From NCBI GenBank assembly GCA_013398295.1, contig VZSF01006724.1, positions 248,001-312,000 on the forward strand: a stretch of DNA of 64,000 bases, read 5' to 3'. The stretch's first letter is position 1; each line of letters opens with the position of its first letter. This DNA is from Chionis minor (Eukaryota > Chordata > Aves > Charadriiformes > Chionididae). Shown one piece after another: positions 22,951-36,119 of the stretch. The position numbers were made by a program, and so were the translations under genes. Below the pieces are notes generated by a model that saw only the letters and a list, made by a program, of their open reading frames with translations, made no database searches and had not been told where the DNA came from.

Positions 22951-24875
22951 CAATAGTTACGTTCTTCAAAATCCAGTTTGTTTCTTCATTGTACCCTAAC
23001 TAAGGTACCCCATTTTTAAAAGAATACAATGTACCTTCATCCTTATCAACAAAAGCTGACCTTACATAGCTCAGTGTGGACAAGCATGCATAGCTTATAA
23101 CTGACTGTTTCCTCTTGCAGTTAATCTTGTGGAACATCTTGCTTAAAAGCACAAGTTTAAGATTGCAAAGGTGCATTTTTGCCCTTGATTGCAACACAGG
23201 TGAAGTACAGTTAATACCTGCAATGTGGCTCCGGCTATCGGTTGTAAGAACAGAAATTTCTAAGAGCAAACAGAGGTTCTGAGCCGAGGGCCCCTTGCTG
23301 GGCTGCTTCCCCCAAGGTGCGTTCTACTTGGACAACCCTTGCTGGCCTGAGAGCTGCTCCTGTGGTCGTTGGGGAATGCAGAGGGCAATAAAGTGAGCCT
23401 GGAGAGACCTCTGCTCTCCAGCCTCAGGCGTTTTTTCACAGTATAGATAAGGTCCCAGACATTCCTTGAACTGGGGCCGGGAGAACTTCCGGGCATAGTG
23501 GGATCATACCAGCACTGCACTGCTCCATGCTCCAGTTTACGTTCAGCTTCGGATAGGTGGTGTACAGAAGATGGGTGGCCATTGGTTTAGGTGGTGTACA
23601 GAAGACGGGTGGCCATTGTTTTACATATCATGAACATACGCAAAAGAATCCACAGGTTCTCAAGCCAAAATCACAACGAATGACTGTTAAAAGGCTTGTT
23701 TCAAAGTGGAGCTGGGCATTTAAGGCGCTAGATTAATAGGTGGGGAGGAAGAGGGTTTAATTAAAGCCATAACAAAAAAATCAGGCTATTTGCAAGATGT
23801 AAGTATTCTTCAGAGAAGTGTTTTGACTCAACTGCTACAAGGAAGAACATGATTTGCAAAATTAAGAACTTCCGTTTCATTTATCTTTTCCACCTCCCTT
23901 TTGTTATCTGGCCAAAATCCTTAGATTGATTCAGCTCTCAGAAACGGGACTTTCAGAAAATCAGATCTTCCCCTTTTAATCCAAAACTCAATCAGGTAGC
24001 CAGGATATGTGATCTTTTTAACAGAATTTAGATCATTCCTAAGTATTGAAATAAACACCATGGGATTTTCTCCATTTTTTCTCCCTAAAATTTATTTCTT
24101 AGTTGTTTGACTTATCAGTAGCAAGATTTACCTAAGGTGAAAAAGGTTTTTAAAAATGACTCAAAGGAAGTAGAAACTGAAAAGCTATTAAAAAAATACG
24201 TAAAAAAAAAAAAAGTTAAGAGAAGTCATTTGTTTTTGCTGAATAAGAAAAAATGCTGTAGAGAGGACAAAAGGCTTGCATGTTTCACTGCAAGATACAT
24301 AAATACACACATAGACAGATCCATGTTTCTGAAGAAAAAAGGTGTGTGGCTTTACTGCAAAAATAATTGCTATTCTAGCTGTTCAATACTACCCACTGAA
24401 AATTGAAACGATGAAAGCTTGTGGGTTTGCCTCCACCTAACTCCTGATAGTAAATAGAAATTAATGATCAAAGTGTCAGCAAGAGTTTTGAATTTTCTTT
24501 TTCATTATTCAATTTTACTTTCATGGTTATATACACTATTTATGGCTATTTGAAAATGGAACTGTATGCACAGAGAACAGTGCATATTACCATTCCTATT
24601 GCGGTAGTTCCTTTGTTTGGCCATAAGTCTTTAAATTATCAAACCATAGTTTTTATAAGATTAGTACATTTACATTTCAAATGTATGTGCATGCTATTGC
24701 ATGAGCAAACTGAATGAATGAATCACAAGAGTCAGAATAACAACTGTAGGCAATATTGGAAGGAGAGTTGGCTTTAGTTTATGGGTGTGTGAGGGAACAG
24801 TGAAGTGGGATTTTGGGAGGAGGAGGTCTAACTTGGACTTCCTGCTTCCCACAAATCCTGCGTTTAGTAATGTGA
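22951..24875. other. Intergenic DNA with one minisatellite
   Basis: Nothing coding is recognised. A lysine-rich frame at 24137-24406 is an artefact of A-rich sequence. The tandem duplication at 23555-23622 is listed separately. Confidence 0.6.
23555..23622. repeat. Tandem 34-base duplication
   Basis: Two adjacent copies beginning AGGTGGTGTACAGAAGA differ at two positions (T/C and G/T). This is a recent local tandem duplication by slippage or unequal exchange. Confidence 0.95.
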
Positions 24876-25446
24876 TGTCCTGGTTTCAGCTGAGATAGAG
24901 TTAATTTTCTTTCCAGTGGTTACTGTGCTTCCAGATTTGTTATGAAGGGAATGTCAATAATGCATATTGGTTTAGTTGTTGCTAGGCGTTGTTTATACTA
25001 GTCAAGGACTTTCTTCAGCTTCCCTTATAAGCTGGGAAGGAGCATAGACAGAACAATGGAATGGCCAATGGAATATTCCATACCACAGATGTCAAGCTCA
25101 GTATATAAATAGGAGTTAGCTGGCGGGAGCGGGGGTGGGAGGGGTGGGACAGGGAGCAATCTGCATTTCCTGCTCAGGTTGGGCTGGGCAACAAATTTAC
25201 CAGGTGGTGAGAGTGACTTGTGTCTTGTATATTCTTTTAGTACTAGTACTACTACTACTACTATTATTGTTATTGTTATTTTCCTTTTCTGTTCTTGTTC
25301 TATTAAACTGTCATTATGTCAACCCACATTTTTTTTTTCCTTACCCTTCCTTTTCTCCCTCTTCTCCCTACCCTTCCTGGGAGGGGAAGGGGGAGTGAGT
25401 GAGGGGCTGCATGGTTCTAGTTGCTGGCTGGGGTTAAACCACGACA
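24876..25446 (+). mobile_element. Solo LTR of an ERVL-type endogenous retrovirus
   Basis: The element starts TGTCCTGGTTTCAGCTGAGA and ends GGGGTTAAACCACGACA, the TG...CA termini of a widespread bird ERVL LTR group. Internal landmarks in order: GTCAAGGACTTTCTTCAGC, ATTCCATACCAC, a TATA box (TATATAAA, 25102-25109), and an ATTAAA polyadenylation signal (25302-25307). It is about 571 bases long with no gag, pol or env on either side, so it is a solo LTR left by recombination between two LTRs. The five bases on each side (TGTGA and CTTGA) match at only three positions, so the target duplication is decayed or absent. Reading frames inside it are spurious. Confidence 0.9.
25240..25279. repeat. TAC/TAT trinucleotide microsatellite inside the LTR
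   Basis: Repeated TAC then TATTG/TTA units lie between the TATA box and the polyadenylation signal of the LTR, so it may be length-variable. Confidence 0.8.
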
Positions 25447-26339
25447 CTTGATCAGATACTTATTAGGATTATAAAGCCAAAATTGCAAACATTGATAGAT
25501 ATAAGTAACTATGCTGAGTAATCCTGCTGAATTCCCCGGTCCTTTCTGCACCAGGCATTGCTCTTCTGCTTAAGTGATGACAGGACAAGTTTCTTGAACC
25601 AGGTTCTTCCCTTCCAAAAGTACTGGAAGTATAAATGCCCAATGAGTCTCAGTGGAGACAGAGGTGGCTTGGCTCACCTAAAAAAGCAGATTCTGAGGAG
25701 CTACCCACTGTTTTGTTGGGGTTTTTTTCCCCGGGAAACTTATCCAAATCTGTTAATCACCTCATTTGCTCCAAGTAAGGAAGAACAAATGATATAGCCA
25801 CATGGTATTCTTTTTGGTTTAAAAGGCAGAATGAGGAAAATCTCATTAGTTAGCTTGATGCATTATATACCTGAAAATACAGACCTCCATGTTTTGTCCC
25901 AAGAGCCTTTACTATGTAATAAAACGCAGCTGGTAAAGACTTACAAGATTGGATGGCATCACAAGCTTTAAAAAATATATGTTTATTAATACTAATGTAT
26001 CCAGTTAAATGTAGTGAGTTCATATTGTTGGAAACTAGATGAAATGAACCCAGGTATAACCAATCAAAGGCAATGCAATTACACAAGGATTTAGTTGGAA
26101 CATACCACACATACACTTTTTCAGTCCCCCACAATTACACTGGTTCAATATAGATTCAAGGGAATATGTGGATGTTACCTTAACAAAATTTCAATGAATT
26201 CTAAATTTGGAGGTGGTGTTAGCACAAATCAGGGGAGAGGTGATATTAGATGACTTAGAGAAAATTAAAACATAAGCTGAAAATAATACAATGAAATTAA
26301 GATGGGAGGTAATCAGAGATAGAACGGAAAAAAATTGTA
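25447..26339. other. Intergenic DNA between LTR and CR1
   Basis: No gene is recognised. The last 100 bases may be diverged 5' CR1 sequence, but the boundary is unclear. Confidence 0.5.
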
Positions 26340-27955
26340 AAACCTTACTTCTAAAGGAACTTAGGATGAAAAGGGTCTCTGCCAAGGCTCAGCTGGAGGT
26401 GAATACAGCAAAGGATGTGAAGGACAACAATAGAGGCTTCTGTAAGTACATATGCAGCAAAATGAAGGCTAAGAAAAATGTGGGCCTGCTGTTTGGCTGG
26501 GCTGGGGACCTCATGCCTGTGTAAAAAATGCCAAGGGGCTCAGTGCCTTTTTTGCCTAATTTATCATTGGTCAGGTTTGCTCTCTGGGCTCTGAGGTGTC
26601 TGAGCCTCCTAGCAGAGCCTGTGGAGTGAAACCATACTCAGAGTAGAGGGAGACAAAGTTAGTGAGTGCTTGGGCTAATTAGACATGGACAAGTCCATGT
26701 AACCAGGTGGGAGGCATCTAGGGAGCTAGGGAAGCTGGCCCATGTCACTGCAAGGCCGCTCTCTGTCCTTGGTCACAGTGGAGGTTCCCAACGACTGGAG
26801 AAAGGCAAACGTCACACCCATCCTCAAGAAGAGCAAGAAAGAGGATCTGGGGAGCTAGAGGCTGGTCAGCCTCACCTTGGTCTCTGTGGAGGTCATACAG
26901 CAAATCCCCCTTGAAGGCAGTTCCAAACATAGGAGGGACAGGAAGTTGATTGGGAACAGCCAACATGGATTTACCAAGGGCAAATAGTGCCCTTCCCACC
27001 TGAACACTTTCTATGATGATAGGACTGGCTCTGTGGATGTAGGGAGAGAAGTGGACCTCATATTCCCAGACTCCAGCATGGCTTTTGACACTGTTTTCTT
27101 CCGTATATTTATTGCCACACTATTGAGATATAGAGTGGATAAATGGATGATAAGGTGGGTGGAAAACTAGTTGGACTGCTGTGCTTATAGGGTTGTTTGT
27201 AATCTGTCAGTGGTACAAAGTCCAACTGGTGACCAGTTACCAGCAGCGTGCCTCAGGATTCATTACCAGAACCAGTAATGTTTTATGACAGAGGGCACTG
27301 CAAGTTTCCACTGCGGGAGCAGTCAATACACTGGAGGGCAGGCCTGCTATTCAGAGGGACCTTGGCAAGAATGTAGTTAGCAAGTCCAGGGAGATGATCC
27401 TTCCCCTCTGCTCAGCACTGGTGAGGCCACATCTTGAGTGCTGTGTTCAGTTTGGGGCTCTCAGTACAAGAAAGATATGGACTTACAGGAGCAAGTCCAG
27501 CACAGGGCCACCAAAACGGTCAGGGGGCTGGAGCACAGGATATACAAGAAGAGGCAGAGGGAGCTGGGACTGTTCATCCTGGAGAAGAGACAGCCCAAGG
27601 AGAATTTATCACTGTCTGGACCTACCTAACAGGAGGTTACAGAGAGGATGGAGCCAGGGTCTTCTCAGAAGTGCAGGGTGACAGGACAAGGGGAAATGGG
27701 CACAGGCTGAAACATGGGAAACTCTGTTTAAATATGAGGGAAAAAAATATCATCATGAGGCTGGTCAGACCTTGAAACTGGGGCCCAGAGAGGTTGTGGG
27801 ATCCCCATCCTTGAAGATACTGAAAATTCAGTTGCATGAGCCCTGAGCAGCCTGAGCTCACTGTCCCTCTTATAAGCAGCAGGTAATACTCAATGACATC
27901 CCTTTCAACTTCATATATTCTGTGATCCTAATGATTCTTCCTATATTCTGGGATG
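26340..27955 (+). mobile_element. Degenerate CR1 LINE, sense, ORF2 remnant
   Basis: The segment carries pieces of the CR1 ORF2 protein (endonuclease/reverse transcriptase) in shifting frames. An early part reads KAQLEVNTAKDVKDNNRGF. Then comes nucleotide-level similarity to VPNDWRKANVTPI and the SVPQGSVLGP motif (about 27245-27280), and near the end ATKTVRGLEHRIYKKRQREL and DRTRGNGHRLKHGK. It finishes with the CR1 3' tail TATTCTGTGATCCTAATGATT. The region that should hold the catalytic YADD motif, between about 27280 and 27400, is missing or scrambled. Multiple stops and frameshifts mean it is immobile. Confidence 0.9.
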
Positions 27956-30900
27956 CCGAAATATTGTCTCAGTTGTAGTGATCAACATAGCCAAATTTGA
28001 AACAATTCTAAGACAAGAGCAAAGAGTACTAAAGGCCTGGACAGGAGTTACTTCCATAGCTTGGTGAAAAGGCGTGTCTTTGCAGTGCAATAAGAGGAGG
28101 AAAAACTAACCTGAATTTCAGAAAGAGTATCAGGTCTGTTACCCCATGTTTCCTTTATTTATTATTTTTTTTAGGATCCAAGCAGATCTTGTTTTATCAT
28201 ATGGTCTCTCCAGAGCTTTTCTTTCTGTTCAGTTCTCTGTCCCAACTAATTTAATGAAGAAGACAATGCACCTAGCGTCCTGGTTTTGGCACAAAGTTAA
28301 ACAAAAACCTAATTAGAGTAGAATTATTTTGCTTATTATACTACACATGCAATACAGTCACATTGTTTGAAGTTTGATGTTAGAGCACATATCATATCAT
28401 AAACATATCATGTTTTTCACTCTGTCTGGTTGCCTGAGGGACTACACAGAAAATGATAAAGGATATTAATAGTTAATCATAAAGCTGAGTTGAAGGTGCC
28501 TAGTAACATTTCCATTGGGCTGTTTTGCTACTAGGGTGCTATTACTTTATAATCTTATAATTAGTAGTTGCAGGACTCTCTTCCTTTCTGACATGTAGCC
28601 AGCTGACTGTGCCTATCACATGCTGGGTTTTAGGACTCTCAGGAGTTCATGTTACACAGAGCAGATTTACATTTGAGCATTTTAAACAAAGGACTCATGG
28701 AAAAAGTTACTAGAAGGGGATAAAGTATTCAAATGAACTGTACAAATACAAGTGGAAAACGTGGGATTGTATATTTGGAGACATCTCTAGGAGCAGGTGT
28801 GCAAGCCAAGGTACTCCTTCACAGGGGTGAAAGGTAGGGCCTGAGCTTTCTTTTCTCTTTATCAGTTGTCTTTGTTTTCATACGAAACCAGGAAGGACAG
28901 TAGGTACAACTTGAGTCTTCTGGACTCTGCAGGAGTCTAAAGGAAAGAAACACTGGGCCTAAGGGTAAAGATGAACCTAAGGAAGGTCATTAATATGAGG
29001 ATGGGCACCCTTCATACCTGTGGAGTAATCAGCAACCCGTCATAGGAAAGACCCACATTCAAATTATGACCACAAATCAGATGAGAGGTGGACTGAAGTC
29101 TTGAAGTCTTGTTCCCCATCCATGTCCTACCTACCATTTCCCAACCCGTGGCCCACCTCACTGACTGAGGGCACCCGCTTGCTGGATCTGTTTATCTGCA
29201 AGAGTGTGGTCTGGCCGAGGGAGGACGTGCCGGGGTGCGCGAGACCAGGAGGGGACAGCCCCTGGGCACCTCTGCAGTTCGGCATGGCTGAGGGCTCCTG
29301 GTCACACAGCTAAGAGGTACAGAGGAATAGATGGCAGCTGATGGGGGCCTTGAGGGGCTTCAACGGTATTAAAAATTTGGATTTGAGTACCTGGCTCTAC
29401 AAGACTTGACTTCGACTTTTCTTGGCTTCCTTCTCTCAGCAGTTAAACAGGATCAGACAGTAGTTGCCTGCCCGGTTTTATGAGGATAAATGCAATAAAT
29501 ACAGCATCCAGGCACCAAGATTGGGAAGGCAGATTATCTTTTACACAAATAAGGAACAGCTGGGTCTTCTAGCAAAAAAAGGGAAAGATGGAGAGTGAAG
29601 ATATTTGGCTTCACTTGGTCTAACAATGTCCACAGCCAGCACTATGTGCGTGTTACACAAACTTATGCTGTGATGTTTGCATGGCACCAACATGGCCAAT
29701 CTGCCAACAAGCAGTTATTGATCAACAGGACATATGTCAGCACCTCTCATGCTGAAATGCTGTACAGGCAGTGCTCTCTCAAGAGGACAGAATATCCATC
29801 AAGAGTTGCTCTCCCCCGTATTTTAATCTAAATCGATGTGCGGGAGAATAAGTAAAAAAGCTTAGAGATATATTGTTATAATTTATCACATGCATTTGTA
29901 CTGTTAGCATCAGCCTTTTTGGATCTGCTCCATTTTTCTCCCTGTCCTTCTGCATTGCTCAGTTTCCCGGTCACAACTGGGAGAACAAGTAGCACGGTTA
30001 ATAATCTCTGAAGCATAAGAATGAGTAAAACATGCTATCTTAAACTGCAGGCTAGCTATCAAAATAGCTGCAAATATTAACTATAAATATATAATAATAT
30101 AGAAATATTAGGGGGAAAAAAAACCCCCAACTATAAAATTTTCAAAATGCCATTCTTTTTCTCAGTTCCGCCCAGCTGTGTGTGGAGCCATATCCATGCC
30201 CTTTGGAGACATAACCGTGCTGGGGCCCATGTTTTCCCTTTTTCTGTGACTCTGGAGAGCTTCTAAAGCCGAGTGAGGTGCCTGGACTCTCCCCTTAGCT
30301 AAAGGTTAATTGAATCAAGTTCTAGCTGAGGTGATAAATGCTGCTTCCTGCTTCAACCTATACAGCCTCTTCCCTCCCCCTTCTCCCCCTTCCCAGTAAC
30401 ACTAATCAGAGAAGAGGGTTAACTGAGGATTTACATTTCTCCACCTTCTCCCTTGCCTTCACACTGCCCCACTTTGCATCTGCATTGGAGATTGCTCTAG
30501 ACTTGAACAAAAGGAAGTGTCTTCAGTGGGAAGAATGGAAATGGCACTGTATAAATAAAGGCAGGGCAGATCCTGGTGTTTTTGTTGCTGGTTTTGTGCT
30601 CTGTCTGGCTCAGAGCTGTCTTAGTTTGCCTGGCATTCTCAGGGAATAGGATTGGATTTTAGGAAAGAGAATCCCACCCTTCAACTCAGCAAATATAAGA
30701 TCTTCCGTGTGACAAATCAGTCTTATTTCCTTCTGTGACCAGGGAACAGGCTTTGTGGAGAGAAGGTAGACAGAGACAATAAGCTGACAGACAGAAGGAC
30801 AAGGGTAGGACATGGTTCCAGATGCCTAAATTTAGGTTCTCAAAGAGTAGATAACTTAATGTCAACTAAGCTTCTACGTTAGAATGAGATTAATTGCTCT

Positions 30901-32109
30901 CCCAATACTGCTCATTGTATAGTGGAGTCTTAGTCAATAAACTGAGCTTAAAGCATTTGCATTTGGGCCGATTCCCCCCTTTTGGAATTCTGTCCTAACC
31001 TGAGCAAGGCTTTGGAAATCAATTTTGAACGCTAGTTTTCTTATTTTCTTCTTTTTTTTAAGGGTAATATCCTGCTTTAGGATAACAGACAGAGATATAG
31101 CATTGCTTTATTGTAACGATTTAATTTCATATTTGCATTATTGATAACCATTTCTTTGATTACATTTATGTAGGTAAGTCAGTAAAATATTTTAATCTTG
31201 ATAAATCTACTGCAGCAGACTGGGAGTGAAAACTGGCTTGGACAGCCGTGCCCCAAGAGCAGTTTTCAGTGGTTCACCATCAAAATGGTGGCAAATTCTG
31301 TAGAAAAGACTTCTAGGTCTACAGGAGGTCAAAAGCCGAGCATCAGTCAGCAATGCCGTGCTTTTGTGAAAAAAAAAAACCACACACAAACACGGTCTCA
31401 AAGTATAATGAGAGCACTGACTGCAAATGGGGGAAGGAATCCTTCCTCCCTGCTTTATTGTTGATGAGGCTGAAGTTTTGCATTCAACACTTCAGGAACT
31501 GATTGAGCACATTTAAAGAAAGCCCAGAGGAGAGTAGTGGGAAAAATCAGTAGCAAAACCTCCCTCTTAGGATTTCCAAGGAAATATTGTAGTATTGTTC
31601 ATCTTCAAGCAGATTAAGTCGAGGGGGAGTGTAAATTCTGCAAGTGCACAGAAGCTGGAGGGCATGTTCTCCAGCCAATGGATTTACAGAATACAGCAGA
31701 AGTTTTAGGATAGATATTTAGGGAAATTGTGTTAGAGTAGAACAGGAGTAGACTGTCCAACTTGACTTCGCACATTTCAGTTATCGGAAGATAATCAACC
31801 TCACCAGGCAAACGTCTGTCAAGAGTAATGTCAGTATGGCTGATCCTGATTTCGGAAAAGAATTTAGATTCTCCAGTACAAAAGGTATTTCACAGGCAGT
31901 GTGCTTGAATTCACGTGGAGTAGCTTCTGGGGAAATAACCATTTCTAGCAACCACTTCTGAACCATATCGACGTATGTATTTTCAGCATCACTTCAGGAT
32001 TTTGCATCCAAACTGGATTCATTTTTATTTCTTTCATGCACCTGCTCTGGATACAATCTGCAGACAAAACAGTATTCAATCAATAATTGTTCTTCTGAAA
32101 GCACACAAG
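27956..32109. other. Intergenic DNA, nothing recognised
   Basis: A locally GC-rich patch near 29100-29320 has a short open frame without any domain. The remainder is unremarkable. Confidence 0.6.
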
Positions 32110-32440
32110 CTGCATAAATGTTTATAAACCCCGCATGATGTCACTGCGTAGGTGAATGACAGCAGAACAATGGCAAGGGCTGGACTATTCTGAGCTCTGG
32201 AGTTGTTCCCTAGCAACTGCAGAGGCGCTGGGCAGCCTTTGGAGCCACTGCCAATGCAAACAGGCCACAACCTGACAAATGATTGAGAAATTATCTCAAT
32301 ACTGTATTTCACGGAGGAGATATTGTTAATCGATTGTCTATTCATAATTTACAGATAGCACTTTCTGCCTTTGAGTAAACTATTAAGTAAAAATTCCTCC
32401 GATTAACGATTATGCTGTTATTTCATTTCATATTTGTGTT
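32110..32440. promoter_or_regulatory. Possible conserved regulatory element
   Basis: The block packs several transcription-factor-like words: AACAATGG (SOX-type), GTTCCCTAGCAAC (RFX X-box-like, about 32205-32217), GTTAATCGATTG and TCCGATTAACGATTA (homeodomain/CUT-like). It is free of recognisable repeats and reading frames. The composition resembles vertebrate conserved non-coding elements, but conservation cannot be measured here. Confidence 0.25.
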
Positions 32441-35400
32441 AGTATCAATCATATACATTTTATACATTCAGTTCCAGGAGGATAGCATTAGGTAGCTGCT
32501 ATTGTGTAAGAAAAAGCACACAGAGATGAAGTTTGACATTAAGATAAACTGATCGAGCAACTGCTAAAAACTCAAGTGCCAGTTGTTTCTTTGGCTTGGG
32601 ACTGACTTTTGAAGCACAAGGCTAGGCACAAAGGCAAGAAGAGGGAGAAAAGGGAAGAGTAAGGGCCTTATCTAAGAAGCCCATCTATTTATTAAAATCA
32701 GCTGATCATGATTATACCAGACCAATTAATAATTATTTGTGCAAGAAACACCATGGAACAAGCCACACAGATGCTCAGTGCTCCCAAGAGATGACAGAAA
32801 GTTCTGCCTTTCCCATGTGTCTGACTGCAAGAGAGAGCAGGTCATCTCACCTTCTGTAACGGTCACTGAGTTGTTTTGTGAGCCCGGACATGTCTCTTTA
32901 ACATTTTGTAACACAAAGTTACTAAGATTTTCCTGCCCTATGGTTAATTATATTGTAGGGGTTTAGTGAAGTGCTCTGTGAGTACATCTCGAAGTAGAAG
33001 GGCAAAATATCTCCAATGTAGTCCCTAAATTTCAACATTCATCTCCATATAGAATTACCAATTTCAGGGAATTACCAAATTCCCTGAAAACCTGTGACAG
33101 ATCAAGATCTTTGGCAGTGATTTCACTCATTTACTCTCAATTACTGAAATGAGCATCAGGCCCTCTGTACTCATCATGTACGTGCAGATTTTGATTTGGG
33201 TCCCCTCTCCAGCTGCTGATAAAGCCCTGACTAACAGCCTCAGCCTATACACCCCACATCATCCATGTGATCCTTCTTCCACCATGGCCTCTACTACTCC
33301 AGCTTTAGCCCATTCCTTGAAATGCTAAATGAGTTTGAGTATTCTTCTTATTTTGTACTCCAGTTACTCATAGTTTCTGAGGGGACTTCTTGGTATTCTT
33401 TAGTTCCTTATCTGTAGAATCGGGAGCCACTTGAGAACTAGACTGGAAGAACTAAAGATCCTCAGCTTGAATTAACCTGGGAAAGAAGGTTTTCCGTGCA
33501 ATTAGGCACAACATTTACATTACCACCAATGGGAATTCCACAACTGCTTCTCAGCATATTGCACTCAAAATGAACTCTAAGTCATAAATGTACTTTTTCA
33601 AAAACAAATGCTCCTGAATATACACATCACTACTTCTACCTCAGCAAAGACCGCTTTCAGTTAGATTTGACAAGGGAACTTCCATTCTCCTCCACAAGTA
33701 AACTCATTAAATATTTCTTACATTTACTATATGCTAGAGGCTGACATCTACCCCTGCACTGAGGCAGGAATTGTCATCTTTGTCATTTGCCTATTCAAAG
33801 AAAGAAATTGCCACTCTATGGTAGGTCCAAGGATTTGTGGCAACCAGTTTGGAAGAAGCAAGGGAAAGGGAGAGTAAAATAAAAGTGATGTACACATGAA
33901 GTAGTTCTACTGTGTAGTAGAGGTCAAACCAACCCACTTTCAGATTTCAGGATTAAAAAGAAGTGCAGAAATCTTCAGCTGCAGCAACATCTTACCTTTG
34001 GTGGAGAAGTTCTGCTTGAGAAATGTTTGCAGTCCTTGGCTGCTCACTCCCTGGCCACAGCATTTGCTACCACCTCTGCACCAATGTCAGTGTGGCCCTG
34101 GTGTAAACTGGATCTCTGAAATGATTCAGCATAAATCTGTAATTTTCTTTTTTTTTTTTTTTCCCCAGCTCATTTCTTTTCAGCCTAGATCATTTCAGAA
34201 TGCAAACCTGAGACATAAGTGGTTGTACTGGGAGGAGAAGCAGCGAAGCGTGTCACTGGGAACCAACCTGTTTTATAACACTGCCCTCATCTGACTAAAA
34301 TCTAGTTATCTAATGTCTTAAACTGCAGAGTACCTTTCACCTCAGAATTAAATAACTCATGCCTCAGGTATTTCAATTCCACAGGTACTGCAGAGAGAAG
34401 AGGAGAGGGTGGGAATTGGAGACTAAAAGGCTTGAAACAACAGAGATGGCAGAGGGTAGTAAAGGGGCAAGCAGCAAGTTTCATCTGAAGGCCAAGAGAA
34501 GTGTTCAAGGGGAGCAGAGGTGTGTGTAAGGTGGTTGTGTGGAGGAGCAGCATGTGAATTGAAAGGGAGATACTTTAAAGGAGACAGAAAGTGAAAAAGG
34601 ATGTGTACGCATAACCGGATGACTGTGAAGCAAAGCAGAGAAGAAGGAAGGATAGAACAAGAGACTGAAACGGCTCTATCTCAAGTAGGTCTGGAACAAA
34701 TGAATTAAGCCATTGCCCATAGCAAGACTGTAACTTCTCAAATGAGGGGGCTATTTGACCTATCAGTGTTGAAAGGTTACAGACCAAATACTTGATCAAG
34801 CATAACTGACCCCAGTCTTTAGCTAGACAAAATAACAAACTTCTGTAAGTGCCACTTTATGGAGCATTATGATGCCCGGTTAGCTGCAGTCTGCTCTTTC
34901 GGGATCATAACCTCCCATTGTCTCTCTAACTTTGGGCAATGTTTCAGCTCATCTGGAAGAAATCAGAGTCCTCCCACTTTAAAAGATTTGCCTGGAAGCA
35001 ACTGGGCAGGTTGTGGTGCCACATCACAGGTTGCTTGCCACACAAAGTTCCCAGCTGCTGCTGCTTTCTCTTTTTGCACCAGCTAAGTCCCATTAACTTC
35101 CGTATCAAGAGAGCTCATGCACTGGAGCAGCACACACGGAAGGGACGTACACTGTATCTCTACAAGCTCATTTTGACAACCCTGAAAGCTGTCTTGACCT
35201 GTTCCCCTACTGCAAAAGTCCTACCCTGGTCCCTGCAGAAAAACAAGATTGCCTGCAGCAACAACCCCCTTCAAGCTTGTGACTTGCCCTGAAATACAGC
35301 TGAAAACACTTTTCTGCTGCAGAGCCAGACCTTTATAGCTCAATCATGCGAGAAAGTTCCCTGCAGCTGTGATTTTTAAAGGCTTTCCAGGTGCTTTGCA

Positions 35401-35980
35401 TTTCCTTTTCAATGCTTGCAGAACCCATGTAAGGTGAGGAGTGAGCAGGTTTCAGGGAGTTTCTATTTTGCTGTTTTTGATGGTGCGTGTAGCTGTTTTA
35501 CAAAAGATAATATGCCTTTTGAGCCAGGAGACATGATTACTGCACCTTCGATCTGTCAGGAGAGACCTCATCTCAGAGGACTATTCCATGAGATAGCAGG
35601 TGAGAATGAAAGCATCTTATGGTTATTCTCTTTCTTGTTTGCTTGGTCTTGCTTTTTGTCTTCCTTTCAAAACAAAAAGGTGGATGAAAGCATCGAGTTT
35701 TGCTTTAGTAAAAAGAAGTTGCTTGTTTTCAGCAATCTGGCTGATGCTCTTGCCTGCCTGTTGGTAGCTGTGGGAAGGGGGGAGCTGCAGCCGAAGGGAA
35801 GCAGGGGGACTGAGGACCCTCCGCCTCCCCGCTCTGGCACGGAGCGTTGGTTAGTGTGATGTGAGCGCTGCCGGTGCGAAAGCTGGCGGACACACCAACT
35901 AAGGGAAATCCAAGGGGAAATCCCACACAGAGTGCTTTGTGCAGATAGACTTGAGGTTCCAGCCCTGACCGGCTATTTTG
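32441..35980. other. Intergenic DNA, nothing recognised
   Basis: Frames such as 34939-35292 and 35416-35859 (plus strand) have no domain, homology or splice structure and are treated as chance. A T-run lies at about 34146-34162. Confidence 0.55.
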
Positions 35981-35993
35981 GCACTGCTTGATT

Positions 35994-36001
35994 TATAAAA
36001 G
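35994..36001 (+). promoter_or_regulatory. TATA box upstream of small CpG island
   Basis: TATAAAAG is a full consensus TATA box in plus orientation, just left of the GC-rich block. A start site would be expected near 36025. Transcription is not shown. Confidence 0.35.
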
Positions 36002-36119
36002 CAAAGCCCTGGTGGGGATCCCGATGGGGTTCCCGCGGGCCTGCTCTGGAGCACGGCTGGCTGCGACCCTCGGCAGGTGTATTCCACACGCCTCTGTTTC
36101 CAAGGGATAACTTTACTCT

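Noticed and set aside
25135..25451. Hydrophobic leucine/threonine-rich frames
   Set aside because: They lie wholly within the ERVL LTR and its microsatellite, not in a retroviral gene.
34939..35292. 117-codon plus-strand frame
   Set aside because: No domain, no splice context, and not recognised; consistent with chance.
35416..35859. 147-codon plus-strand frame with a hydrophobic stretch
   Set aside because: No signal for a start, no family recognised, and a proline-rich end caused by rising GC toward the CpG island.
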